A DNA stretch of 64,000 nucleotides from JAZDOK01 sp043798715 (GCA_043798715.1 JAZDOK010000095.1:1-64000), one strand, 5' to 3'; shown: positions 41,687-49,913, counted from the stretch's first letter. Made by a program: numbers and translations. The notes: generated by a model from the letters alone, not told the origin.

Positions 41687-41800
41687 TCATAATGTAGACG
41701 CATAATGGCGGAATTGAGTGGCTACCGCAGACAGTACGTAGTTCGAAGCTAATGTCGTACGCCGTACGCCCAGAATTCCTCGAATTATTCTCCTGAACAT
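41687..41800 (-). CDS. Leader peptide A upstream of the HEPN-like gene
   Basis: A 37-residue frame with AAGGAG 6 bases before ATG. It begins MFRRIIRGILGVRRTTLASN and ends in SAVATQFRHYASTL. It lies between the repeated promoter and the HEPN-like gene. A closely similar frame lies in the same place before the gene at 43299-43742, and a truncated version before the gene at 44026. The conserved reading frame suggests it is translated. Confidence 0.5.
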   Translation of the reverse strand: MFRRIIRGILGVRRTTLASNYVLSAVATQFRHYASTL

Positions 41801-41990
41801 TTTCACTCCTTAAATTTTCACTATAACATCTATTTTATGCCTGTCAAGGGAAAGGGCAAAAAACAGGCACTTCTCTTCCTGCCCGCTCAATTGCCAGGGC
41901 AGAGCCTTCGGTGGTGAATTACCGGACCGCCGTGATGATTTCCCCCGTTTAAAAATTGTCAACAATGACGATGCGACCCTGTTATCGACG
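41704..41990 (-). repeat. Island repeat, copy A (upstream hairpin, promoter, leader)
   Basis: About 290 bases that align along their length with 43766-44020. Shared blocks include GTAGTTCGAAGCTAAT, GCCGTACGCCCAGAATTCCT, ATAACATCTATT, GGGCAGAGCC and CCGTTTAAAAATT. The space between the genes at 40906 and 42125 is otherwise without a gene, except for a possible 40-odd-codon in-frame tail after the stop of the gene at 42125. Confidence 0.8.
41820..41847 (-). promoter_or_regulatory. Promoter in repeat A
   Basis: On the minus strand TTGACA (41847-41842), 16 bases, TATAGT (41825-41820), about 20 bases before leader peptide A. It is identical in both hexamers to copy B. Confidence 0.65.
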
Positions 41991-42124
41991 CGACCCCGTT
42001 ACCACATGACGTTCGCCTCCCGCAACACCTTTTCAATCTCAGCATCCGCGGTCAATAAACGTCCAGAAAACGCCAAGTAATTCGAACCGCGCGGTTGCTT
42101 ATCAGAGTGCAAGCCGTTGTCCGG

Positions 42125-43210
42125 TCATAGCTTGCGTCCAAGAATATCATGGATTATGTGGTAGCTCAATTGTGTCGCGCGGCTCTTAGGCCCCAAGTAT
42201 CGCTTCATATCCAAGAAGATGTTGTCGAGGTTAGCCAAGTCAGAATCAGTGTAAATCAATACGAAGATCCCATATTTCCGAAAGAAGTTTTTGTGCTTCC
42301 GCATTTCACGTTCAAAATTGTCTTGGGCCATCTTGTTAATTTCGACCTGTGTGAGCTCCTTCACCTTGGAGAGGTGGCCATGGGTGGACCATGGCGACAA
42401 TTCGAATCCTATCTTGGTCAGCTCAAATGGGTCAATGACAGTAAAGTCGAGACGGTATCGATGAGATGCGGACAAACCCTCATAGCGGAATTCTGGAACT
42501 AGAAGGGGAACACGGTTGGGATCTGGAGTTGAAAGCACATACTCGCGATAGGTGCTTGCAAGCGCATACTCATACTTTGATCCGCTATTTCTTACTATTA
42601 CATTCAGGAAGAAGTTAAGATACTCCTCTGGTCCATTAAACATTATTTTTTCGTCGCGGCCAGGAATGACCAATCCAGTCTCAACAACATGGCCAATGGA
42701 CCAATAAAGGGGACCGAAGTGACGAATCTCACTCATGTCATTCTCCCATTGACTTGTACTACGAATAAACCGGGGCGTAACAAGAAGCCCATAGTTAGCG
42801 TTATTCTGTCCGATCCACAACGCTGCATCCTCAATGCTTGGGCGCTTCTTCGAGAGAGCTTCCAAGTTTCTTAAATAAGTACGCTTTAGAAAAATGAAGA
42901 GATAATCTTGAAGCTTTGGATATCTCCGTAGCAGTTCGAGGTTTTGTGTGTGAGCTCTGACTGGAGCTGACACCTCTGCTTTCTCTAATAAGCCTTCTAG
43001 ATACAGGGCTACGAAGTGTTCGGGAGAATAAATTACCTCATTCTTTATGTCTATGTAGTCAGCAAACTTGCCACCGTATAAACCGTTCAATGAGTGTTCG
43101 GAACGTATACCCGTTTCGGCAAGAACATCTGGCAGCAAAATCTTAAGCTGAGTGGAAAGATCTGCAATGACTTTGTTCCGTGCCGTTTTCTCAGGGTCTC
43201 GCTTTGCCAT
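42125..43210 (-). CDS. Unknown island protein, possible PD-(D/E)XK-like nuclease
   Basis: A 361-residue soluble protein starting MAKRDPEKTARNKVIADLST. The C-terminal third contains YRLDFTVIDPFELTKIGFELSP, a strand pattern with D then E that resembles the D...E core of restriction-endonuclease-like folds. A clear ExK lysine is not visible, so the call is weak. The rest is helical (EHFVALYLEGLLEKAEV, YLFIFLKRTYLRNLEALSKK). It lies 88 bases after the 147-residue gene with no repeat between, so both probably share the promoter of repeat B. No signal or membrane segment was seen. Confidence 0.5.
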   Translation of the reverse strand: MAKRDPEKTARNKVIADLSTQLKILLPDVLAETGIRSEHSLNGLYGGKFADYIDIKNEVIYSPEHFVALYLEGLLEKAEVSAPVRAHTQNLELLRRYPKLQDYLFIFLKRTYLRNLEALSKKRPSIEDAALWIGQNNANYGLLVTPRFIRSTSQWENDMSEIRHFGPLYWSIGHVVETGLVIPGRDEKIMFNGPEEYLNFFLNVIVRNSGSKYEYALASTYREYVLSTPDPNRVPLLVPEFRYEGLSASHRYRLDFTVIDPFELTKIGFELSPWSTHGHLSKVKELTQVEINKMAQDNFEREMRKHKNFFRKYGIFVLIYTDSDLANLDNIFLDMKRYLGPKSRATQLSYHIIHDILGRKL

Positions 43211-43298
43211 TCATTCCACACCTTCTTGTGACCGAACGCCAGAGGTCAGCAATGCGGGCATTAGTCTACATTCCCTGGACCGATTTATTCGGCCTGAA

Positions 43299-43742
43299 TC
43301 ATCCAAGGTCGGACGCAGCTTGTGCAAAGGCGAGTATCCTCCTCAGATGCGGCTCAGGATGCCAGCCATAATCTCGGACGGAATCGATAGGCTTCTGGGT
43401 CTGAGTATTCTGCGCAATCAGTCCCATACTCATGTCGATGCGGTCAAGCAAGCGATCAACTTCCGCCGCTGGATCATCGTGGTCAGGCCCATGCCATACC
43501 CAAAATTGGCTCTTGTCACCTTCATATTCGTCCCAAGCCTTCTTGATGAAGTCGAAAACCTGATCATCCGTCACGTATCCCTTTAAGTGAAGCCATGCTG
43601 CTAAGGATGGGGAGTGGGATATTTGTTCGTGCGCTCCCGGGTCAAGCTCTCGGATGCGCCTCTTTGCTGTCATGAGGCGGTCATGTGCATCGATCAGAAA
43701 TTCGATATCCTTTAGAAGCTTAGTTGCTACTGATTCATTCAT
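43299..43742 (-). CDS. Unknown island protein, 147 residues
   Basis: A soluble, acidic helical protein (NESVATKLLKDIEFLIDAHD, DDPAAEVDRLLDRIDMSMGL) with a Trp/His-rich middle (FWVWHGPDHDDP). AAAGGAG lies 8 bases before the ATG. The upstream leader frame's TGA overlaps this start region (ATGAATGA), so translation is probably coupled to the leader. No family was recognised. Confidence 0.55.
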   Translation of the reverse strand: MNESVATKLLKDIEFLIDAHDRLMTAKRRIRELDPGAHEQISHSPSLAAWLHLKGYVTDDQVFDFIKKAWDEYEGDKSQFWVWHGPDHDDPAAEVDRLLDRIDMSMGLIAQNTQTQKPIDSVRDYGWHPEPHLRRILAFAQAASDLG

Positions 43743-43863
43743 TTTTGTGCACTCCTTTTGCTGTCGAATGGCGGAATTGAGCGACGACCGCAGACGGCGC
43801 GTAGTTCGAAGCTAATAGCATATGCCGTACGCCCAGAATTCCTCGAATTATTCCCCTAAACAT
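43735..43863 (-). CDS. Leader peptide B
   Basis: A 42-residue frame beginning MFRGIIRGILGVRHM, then LLASNY, with SAVVAQFRHSTAKG near its end. It overlaps the start of the following gene by 8 bases. It matches leader A in frame and sequence, and the gap between promoter and ATG is the same within a base or two. Confidence 0.5.
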   Translation of the reverse strand: MFRGIIRGILGVRHMLLASNYAPSAVVAQFRHSTAKGVHKNE

Positions 43864-44020
43864 TGTCACTCTTTCAATTTTTACTATAACATCTATTCCA
43901 TGCCTGTCAATCTCTTCTCCTCTACCCAATTTACAGGGCAGAGCCATCGGTGATGAATTATCGGATCACCGTGATTATTTCCCCGTTTAAAAATTATCAA
44001 CAATGAAGATGCAGCCCCGA
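43766..44020 (-). repeat. Island repeat, copy B
   Basis: It aligns with copy A from the leader through the promoter to an upstream hairpin (CGGTGAT, 10-base loop, ATCACCG in this copy). The corresponding arms in copy A are CGGTGGT and ACCGCCG, so one pair changes from A-T to G-C. That is consistent with selection for pairing. Confidence 0.8.
43883..43910 (-). promoter_or_regulatory. Promoter in repeat B
   Basis: Minus-strand TTGACA (43910-43905), 16 bases, TATAGT (43888-43883), placed as in copy A. It should drive the genes at 43299 and 42125. Confidence 0.65.
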
Positions 44021-44025
44021 CCACG

Positions 44026-45477
44026 TTACGCATGTTGTTGGACTGAGCCCTTTGTCACTTTGGTGTGGTCAGAGATTACCTCGAAACCTCCATGCGGCCC
44101 TGGGTCCATTAGGGATGCAAAGTGGAGTGCCGCAGTCAGCCGTGTCTGTCGGTCATTCTTCTTGTGACTGATAATATGCCCACCCTTGATTCTGGCAAAT
44201 ACATCATTGCCGTTATCAAAGATAAGCGCATCCCTCATCCCAGCTTTAATAGCTAACTCCTTTGCGTCTCGTATGGTAATCCCTGATCGCCCGCTGAGAC
44301 CGCATATGCTGAGGTTGGCCACACGGCCGTCTTCGAAGATGCCCACAATATGGTGAGGGTAGATGGCCGGAAGCAACCACACGCTGACCTCGTGGCGGTC
44401 CATGTCGACGAAGAAGTGGCCGGGAGCAGATACGCCCGCTCGCGATTCCTCTGACACATAGTCCGTCGCCAGAAAGTCATCTGAGAGTTCGTCGGCACTG
44501 AACTTGAGTGTGTGGTTCTGTACTCCACCAAACTCAGCCCATAGATCAGTCTCAGAGATCTGGCATACGTTGCACATAGTCTCCAACCATTCCTGGGTCA
44601 TAGCGAGTTCCATCGGCAAAGTGACAGGTTCGTCACGTGTTGCATAAACGAAATTCCTTTTCTCGCGTATCTCGTCAAAACCGAAGTAGAACTCAATCCG
44701 ACCAATCGCGTCCGCCTTAATCCGGGAAATCTTCGCGATGCGACTGACAAGAGACTTCTGTAGTTTCGGTAGCCGCCATACGTGCCTGAAGTCGCTAACG
44801 TTCCGGGCGGTCATTTCAAGGGATACTTTCCGCCCGTCGATTACCAACGGATAGCCGCTGACAGCCCATCTTACTTTGTCCTCATACTTTGGCGAGGCAT
44901 CACTCGTGGCCTTCACTGGCTCGTCGAAATACGTCTGCTTGTCCACCTTTTGGCATCCCCCTAGTTCATTGAACAGGAGGAGTTCTACACCGACACGCCC
45001 CGAGTGTTCAGTGTCTTGTGCATACTCCACGAGGCACGCGTAGGGAGGGGGATGATCGGGTCTTTCGCCAACCACCATGTATGGTGCCCGATCGACATAG
45101 GCAAGGGCTCTGAGATTCTGCAGTACGTTGCCAAGACCGGTTGAAAGCTCAATTGGGACCCGTCTGTGACGTCCATGCTTGAGGTGTTCCTCCGTCGCAG
45201 CATCTGCTCCAAAGACGGCCTCATGTGTCTCGACGCTCCATTTGTAGCCATGGAGTTCCTCAGGGTCGGACAGCAGTCGTGCGGCGTCGTTTCGGAAGCG
45301 GCCAAAGGGAATTCCGTAACTGCGCTCAATCAATGTCAATGGGTAGTTACGCTGAATCGAAATGCCGATCTTTATTCGCTCCGGATCCGCAATTGCTGCG
45401 ACGATGGGCATTGTGTCTTCTGGAAGGTATGTGCTGACGTGCTGTTTGGCAAGTTCTAGCAGTGTCTTAGCGTCCAT
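44026..45477 (-). CDS. Unknown island protein, 483 residues
   Basis: The ATG at 45477 (MDAKTLLELAKQHVSTYLPE) was chosen, with AGGAGGGGAG upstream. The frame continues without a stop to 45561 through a truncated leader (MPLSAVAAQFYRW), so a longer fused form is possible. The protein is soluble with no membrane segment. The last part (AKELAIKAGMRDALIFDNGN then DVFARIKGGHI) faintly recalls the D-G-G region of phosphodiester glycosidase-type proteins, but I do not claim membership. The rest was not recognised. Confidence 0.55.
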   Translation of the reverse strand: MDAKTLLELAKQHVSTYLPEDTMPIVAAIADPERIKIGISIQRNYPLTLIERSYGIPFGRFRNDAARLLSDPEELHGYKWSVETHEAVFGADAATEEHLKHGRHRRVPIELSTGLGNVLQNLRALAYVDRAPYMVVGERPDHPPPYACLVEYAQDTEHSGRVGVELLLFNELGGCQKVDKQTYFDEPVKATSDASPKYEDKVRWAVSGYPLVIDGRKVSLEMTARNVSDFRHVWRLPKLQKSLVSRIAKISRIKADAIGRIEFYFGFDEIREKRNFVYATRDEPVTLPMELAMTQEWLETMCNVCQISETDLWAEFGGVQNHTLKFSADELSDDFLATDYVSEESRAGVSAPGHFFVDMDRHEVSVWLLPAIYPHHIVGIFEDGRVANLSICGLSGRSGITIRDAKELAIKAGMRDALIFDNGNDVFARIKGGHIISHKKNDRQTRLTAALHFASLMDPGPHGGFEVISDHTKVTKGSVQQHA

Positions 45478-45530
45478 GTGCTGCTCTCCCCTCCTGCTAT
45501 TGTCTTGTGGAATTGCTCCGATCCAACGAT

Positions 45531-45561
45531 AAAATTGAGCGGCGACCGCAGACAGCGGCAT
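45531..45561 (-). repeat. Island repeat, truncated copy C (leader remnant)
   Basis: ATTGAGCGGCGACCGCAGAC (plus strand) matches the 3' part of leaders A and B, and the frame reads LSAVAAQF. Upstream of it the sequence diverges, including the promoter region. Here the leader frame is fused in frame to the downstream gene instead of ending at it. Confidence 0.6.
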
Positions 45562-45632
45562 TTTGCGAACGCTTGCGTTCTGGCATTCGCGCCGGCAAGG
45601 CGGCAGCCCCGCCCCCGTTTGTCGCTTACCTA

Positions 45633-45661
45633 AGTATAGAGGAAAGTCAGGCCATAGTCAA
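45633..45661 (-). promoter_or_regulatory. Promoter of the 483-residue island gene
   Basis: Minus-strand TTGACT (45661-45656), 17 bases, TATACT (45638-45633). Between this and the gene lies a GAACGCAAGCGTTC palindrome. The stretch 45662-45862 contains no gene that I can see. Confidence 0.7.
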
Positions 45662-45862
45662 GGGATCGGCTTACCGAAAAATACTTAACAAAAGCTAATC
45701 TATACAGGATAAACATGCTGTTTTTGATACTTGATTATGACGCCCTGCAGAACTCCATCGAACTTGCCGCGTGAAGTTCTTTCGAGTGAAACTCGTAAAC
45801 GCTAAAAATTGCTGAAAATGTCAGGGAATGTCAAAAACAAGACACCATGATTACCTGATTCG

Positions 45863-47299
45863 TCAAGTCATTTTCTTTGCCAATTCTTGACAGACTGTAA
45901 CAAATAGATCCATGTCGGCACGGGTAAGCCATACACAAGCATCGACACGCATAGGGCATGGGGTTGGAGCCGGCTCCCCGGTAGCAGGGTTTCTATTTGG
46001 TATGGAATGGAGTGGAAAAAAGTGTGCTTCCGGATCCGGTGGGCGGGTAAGTCCGGTCGGACCCAGCCCTCCGGCACCGATACGAATACGGTGCTCTTCA
46101 AAAATGCGCTCTTGGAATTTCATCCCCAGTGTACCGTCCCGACGGAGTGATTCAGTGGGGAAAGGGTTAAAGGCGATAATCCCCGATTTTAACTCGGGGT
46201 CACGAGCAGGCTGTAATAGAGCCTGCTCGCCGAAAGTCCGGACAATCGTTCTTCGAGTATAATCAGCTAAAGCCAGGATATAGTCCTGAATTCGCTTTCG
46301 CCCGACAGCTTCCCATAGTTCACATGCCTCTCCCAGTGCACGCCAGTCAGCAGACTCAGGAAAACCATAGACACTCAATGCAGCGCCAATATCAAACCCG
46401 GAAGAGCGGGAACCGTCAGTTGGAGCGTCAAGGGCACCGCTCCGCAGCAAATAAAAAGGTGGAGGATTATTGGGATTGGCTTTGTTGGGCCGGTTACGCA
46501 CATATAATACTCCGGTTCCGCCCGGACCGCATTGCCACTTGTGACCTGAAATACCCCAGAAATCTATCCCTAATTCGTTAAGTTGCGGGTCAAACTGCCC
46601 CCCGTAATGGGCTCCATCAACAATGGTAATAATACCGTATTCCTGAGCGAGCTTTGCGATACGGCGGGCGGGGAAAAGCATGCCCGAGGGCTGACAGGGG
46701 CAGGAAAAAAATATAGCCTTCGTTTTGCCCGGTTTGATACTGCGGCGTACAGATTCCACCACTTCCTCTGCGGTTGCATCGCGAGCCATGGGCACAGCAA
46801 ATTGACGGATGCGTATGTTGAAACGCCCGGCTACACGCAATATGGTCGCGACGCAATTGGGATATTCGAGCGTAGAGGTGAGCAGTTCGTCCCCTTGCCG
46901 CCAGTCGATTCCCCAGAGAATTTGAGTTATTGCGTCAGTCGTATTACGGGCGATGGCGATCTCATCCAGATCGGCACCATAGCAGCGCGCTATTTTTTCA
47001 CGGGTCTTGTTCGACGGCTCCAGATACACGGGAAAAGGGTCTTTGGCAATCTGATCTAGTCCCTCCTTATAGTGCTGTATGATCGGTTTTGGCATGGAGC
47101 CTTTCTGTCCAATAGCGTAATAGGGAGGGTCTTTATCCAGCGTAAAGGTTTTCGAAAAGGAGTGGAAAAAGGGCTCCTCGGCTTCAAGGTAGGCATCGAA
47201 ACCGTGTCTCGCCGGATCGGGAGGTGGGGAGGAAGAAGAGCTCGACACCTCACTGGCAGATCGCTGTTTTTCCGTGAAATCGTCTTTTTCGTGTTCCAT
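45863..47299 (-). CDS. Class V aminotransferase (cysteine desulfurase / isopenicillin N epimerase-like)
   Basis: A 478-residue PLP enzyme with a low-complexity start (SSSSSSPPPDPARHG). Motifs: ARNTTDAITQIL, VDGAHYGGQF (Asp and His near the ring), and GISGHKWQCGPGGTGVLYV with the PLP lysine. An RSSGFD-like substrate segment and the C-terminal MRVDACVWLT follow. It lacks an obvious C-terminal cysteine-loop as in SufS/IscS, so it looks closer to the isopenicillin N epimerase branch. No sulfur-carrier or iron-sulfur assembly gene adjoins. The substrate is unknown. Confidence 0.8.
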   Translation of the reverse strand: MEHEKDDFTEKQRSASEVSSSSSSPPPDPARHGFDAYLEAEEPFFHSFSKTFTLDKDPPYYAIGQKGSMPKPIIQHYKEGLDQIAKDPFPVYLEPSNKTREKIARCYGADLDEIAIARNTTDAITQILWGIDWRQGDELLTSTLEYPNCVATILRVAGRFNIRIRQFAVPMARDATAEEVVESVRRSIKPGKTKAIFFSCPCQPSGMLFPARRIAKLAQEYGIITIVDGAHYGGQFDPQLNELGIDFWGISGHKWQCGPGGTGVLYVRNRPNKANPNNPPPFYLLRSGALDAPTDGSRSSGFDIGAALSVYGFPESADWRALGEACELWEAVGRKRIQDYILALADYTRRTIVRTFGEQALLQPARDPELKSGIIAFNPFPTESLRRDGTLGMKFQERIFEEHRIRIGAGGLGPTGLTRPPDPEAHFFPLHSIPNRNPATGEPAPTPCPMRVDACVWLTRADMDLFVTVCQELAKKMT

Positions 47300-47362
47300 T
47301 TGTGCATCGTCTCGTTTCGTTCAATACTTAATATTTATCCCTATCTTCTTGATTTGGGATTT

Positions 47363-47875
47363 TCAGCGGTAGTATCCGGTGCCGACAACCCATCCGAATG
47401 GTTTGAACAGAAGCACGTAAGATCTCTTGGGCCGCGGTTGGCTCTCTCCTCTTTTGGGGAACCAGTACTCGGCATACCCGCCACCGGCCGTTCCTTTTGC
47501 GAGCAATTCCTTAATGTAAAACGTGCCTTTAAGGTCCTTGTCCTCAAGGCGATTCCTGCCCTCCACGTCTTTTCTGCCGTAAAGAACCACATTGACACCT
47601 TTCGTCGTATCAGCCCAGAAATATCCTTCATTCCCGTATCTAAGCTCACGCAGAAGGTCGGCTCCAAGCTTCTTTGCCTGCTCAAGGGTCATTTCCCCGC
47701 GTTGCTGTTTTGTGAAGATAGCCTGGAGCATGCTGACCGCCGTTTCGACCTGACTTTTGATCAGCCGGTCCTGTGCCGATGACTTTTCCAATTTTCCAGG
47801 CTGGGCGCCGGCAGGCAGACACAAAGCTACTACATTCAGAAGAACCACCAGTATCGTCACCAATGCCTTTTTCAT
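47363..47875 (-). CDS. Exported single-Cache-domain protein
   Basis: A 170-residue protein. The ATG at 47875 follows AAGGAGGAG; an earlier in-frame ATG lacks a site. The signal peptide is KKALVTILVVLLNVVALCLP then AGAQ. The mature part is a small sCache domain: LRYGNEGYFWADTTKGVNVVL, RNRLEDKDLKGTFYIKEL, YVLLFKPFGWVVGTGYY. Cache domains bind small ligands in the periplasm. There is no membrane or signalling output domain, so it may be a free binding protein. Confidence 0.8.
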   Translation of the reverse strand: MKKALVTILVVLLNVVALCLPAGAQPGKLEKSSAQDRLIKSQVETAVSMLQAIFTKQQRGEMTLEQAKKLGADLLRELRYGNEGYFWADTTKGVNVVLYGRKDVEGRNRLEDKDLKGTFYIKELLAKGTAGGGYAEYWFPKRGESQPRPKRSYVLLFKPFGWVVGTGYYR

Positions 47876-47912
47876 ATTCTCTCCTCCTTGATTCAAAATC
47901 TCACACGCCGAC

Positions 47913-49124
47913 TCATTTTACCTTTGATCTTAAACCATCAAACCATTTACGTGCATCGAGCAGCGCAAATAGAAATGTTTCCGCATGGCCTGCCGACTTG
48001 CCGGCATTTACTAAAGATACGTCGGAGCCCATGTTTTTCATATATCCATATGCTGTTTGTGCGATGACCGGCGGCACCATGTCATCAGCTTCACCATAAT
48101 AAAAGCGTATCGGCACATCAGATTGCCACATATACACCTCGTTGTCATATAAAGCCCTGCAAAACGCGTCAGTGCCGACTAATGAATCCGTTACAAACGT
48201 CTCCTGAAATAGTTCCCGGGGAGTCCTGCCAAATTGTTCAAAAACATCTTTGGGGATAACGTCCGTATCAAATATTTTTTGCCCGACATCCTGGTAGCGC
48301 GGTTTCAATGCCTCCTGACTTAACCCCGGCAGATTATAGTACTCCCCGTACGCCAAAATCACGTAAGCCATTATCGCCGGTATCTTCGGCGACAGTGTAT
48401 GTATCAGCCATTGCGCCCAGTTCAAATACATATCATATGGCCCGGCAACAGGAGCCGCAGCCCTGACTCCTGGGTACCTTTGAGTGCGAAGCAGCCGCAA
48501 AAAAGCCATTGTAGCATGTCCGCCCTGGGACCAGCCGCTCAGAAAGAGATCGCTAGACAGCTTTATGTCCATTTCGGAACATATCTTTTTGCCGGCCTTA
48601 AGCATATCCCACGATGCCTGTGCTTCACCATCGGCCATAATAAATGTATGGCGTCCCATAGAGTCTCCCTTGCCAATATAATCCGGCATAAATATTACAT
48701 AGCCATGTCCTGCAAAAGCGGCTATAACTGCTTGTGCTTCTAAACATCCGTCCGGATTTGATGGGATTTCGTGCTTGCTGAATTCGGCACTATGCTGATA
48801 CGATAGTACCGGCAACGAGCCTTGGGCTCCCATCGGCACCGCAAGTAATCCTGACACCGTCTCCACAGCATCGCGCCTGTAGGGATTTGCCGTCCGATAC
48901 CGGACCTTATACAATGAAACCGGATATTTGGTGTACTCAAAACCATAAGAAGCGGGATCAACACCAAAAACAGTTTTACTTAATGTTTTGTCCATCTTTT
49001 CCCGAGAATACTGGCCGACAGGTTGAGCATTTATCGCTTTTCCGATATCACTCGCATATACAACATTGGAAGCGATACACCCAATCAAAAATATCGCAAA
49101 GAACATAACCGATAATTTCTTCAC
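47913..49124 (-). CDS. Exported alpha/beta hydrolase (secretory lipase/esterase-like)
   Basis: A 403-residue protein starting at GTG 49124, chosen for the GAGGAGG 6 bases upstream. It has a signal peptide with a lipobox-like LIGC (KKLSVMFFAIFLIGCIAS), so it may be a lipoprotein. The nucleophile elbow is GWSQGG, the acid lies in YYGEADDMVPP and the histidine in AGHAETF. The order matches secretory lipase-type hydrolases. Codon use is AT-richer than the core genes. It probably hydrolyses an ester in the envelope or outside the cell. Confidence 0.8.
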   Translation of the reverse strand: MKKLSVMFFAIFLIGCIASNVVYASDIGKAINAQPVGQYSREKMDKTLSKTVFGVDPASYGFEYTKYPVSLYKVRYRTANPYRRDAVETVSGLLAVPMGAQGSLPVLSYQHSAEFSKHEIPSNPDGCLEAQAVIAAFAGHGYVIFMPDYIGKGDSMGRHTFIMADGEAQASWDMLKAGKKICSEMDIKLSSDLFLSGWSQGGHATMAFLRLLRTQRYPGVRAAAPVAGPYDMYLNWAQWLIHTLSPKIPAIMAYVILAYGEYYNLPGLSQEALKPRYQDVGQKIFDTDVIPKDVFEQFGRTPRELFQETFVTDSLVGTDAFCRALYDNEVYMWQSDVPIRFYYGEADDMVPPVIAQTAYGYMKNMGSDVSLVNAGKSAGHAETFLFALLDARKWFDGLRSKVK

Positions 49125-49215
49125 GAGTATCCTCCTCTCATAATCCCCGGAATCCGAAGTTGAAATCAATCGCGAGGTCACTTTGCATCCGAAGGTCACG
49201 AGATCGAAGCAGAAT

Positions 49216-49527
49216 CTATTTCCCATAAGCCTGATCATGCGGACCCAGGTCAATGAATTTTATCGTTTCATCCGGACATTTTTCGCAATCAAAACAGCGG
49301 ACAGCTCCATCATCGCCTTTTTTCCGGCATGCTTTGCAATAAAGGTAAATCACCAGAAAATTCCTTCGAACAGGGAAACTGTAGAAGCCTCTAAAATTGC
49401 CTTTTAAAGGTTCTCCCAACGCAACCGGGTCCTTGATGATCATATCAACTTTATTTTTTATGGCTTTTTTGATGGAGCCGTATTTTTTCAAGGACTTTAC
49501 AAAGGCGTCGCTGAAAAGAACCTGCAT
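49216..49527 (-). CDS. RelE/ParE-like toxin with cysteine-rich insert
   Basis: A 103-residue protein with the RelE/ParE order: FSDAFVKSLKKYGS, PLKGNFRGFYSFPVRRNFLVIYLY, IKFIDLGPHDQAYG. Between the last strands is an insert with five cysteines (CKACRKKGDDGAVRCFDC, then C), which could bind a metal and is unusual. Its ATG overlaps the antitoxin stop (TAATG). It is expected to inhibit growth as an mRNA interferase or gyrase inhibitor unless neutralised. Confidence 0.8.
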   Translation of the reverse strand: MQVLFSDAFVKSLKKYGSIKKAIKNKVDMIIKDPVALGEPLKGNFRGFYSFPVRRNFLVIYLYCKACRKKGDDGAVRCFDCEKCPDETIKFIDLGPHDQAYGK

Positions 49528-49778
49528 TAAAAGACCTCTTTATATTTTGACCATTTCATTTTGCCGGTTCTGACTTTCTCAATGGTCTTTAAAAGATTCT
49601 CGGTAAAATCAGGGTCGGAAAGTATTATTTCAGTCGGTTCCTTCTCAATGACGCGCTTTAAATTCAGAACAAACTGGGTGAAAATTTCGGAAATAGAAGT
49701 CCTCTGCCGCTCGGCATAAATCTTGGCAAAATCAATCAAATCCTTGTCCATCGTGATATTCAATTTGCTTTTTATCAT
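49527..49778 (-). CDS. Antitoxin of the RelE/ParE-like pair (ribbon-helix-helix type)
   Basis: An 83-residue protein: an N-terminal strand and two helices (SKLNITMDKDLIDFAKIYAE, SISEIFTQFVLNL) fit a ribbon-helix-helix DNA-binding half. A charged C-terminal tail (RTGKMKWSKYKEVF) probably covers the toxin. It precedes the toxin, as is usual. It likely represses its own promoter through the palindrome upstream. Confidence 0.8.
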   Translation of the reverse strand: MIKSKLNITMDKDLIDFAKIYAERQRTSISEIFTQFVLNLKRVIEKEPTEIILSDPDFTENLLKTIEKVRTGKMKWSKYKEVF

Positions 49779-49798
49779 TGCAAACCACCTCTGTTGTT

Positions 49799-49827
49799 AT
49801 TATACGCCGTTTATGCGTATAAGTCAA
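49799..49827 (-). promoter_or_regulatory. Toxin-antitoxin promoter with embedded operator
   Basis: Minus-strand TTGACT (49827-49822), 17 bases, TATAAT (49804-49799). A perfect palindrome TTATACGC, 7 bases, GCGTATAA (49822-49800) fills the spacer and touches both hexamers. This is the expected site for autorepression by the antitoxin. Confidence 0.8.
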
Positions 49828-49913
49828 ACAAGCCGGCTCAAAGAATATTGCCGCCGCCTGGCCGCCCTTGATGCCTTCGGGGCGGTTGTGAGTGATTCTG
49901 TCGGGTGTGCCGT

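Noticed and set aside
41990..42124. A second attC site after the 361-residue gene
   Set aside because: TAAC occurs at the possible tail end, but I could not pair it with a suitable downstream GTT half.
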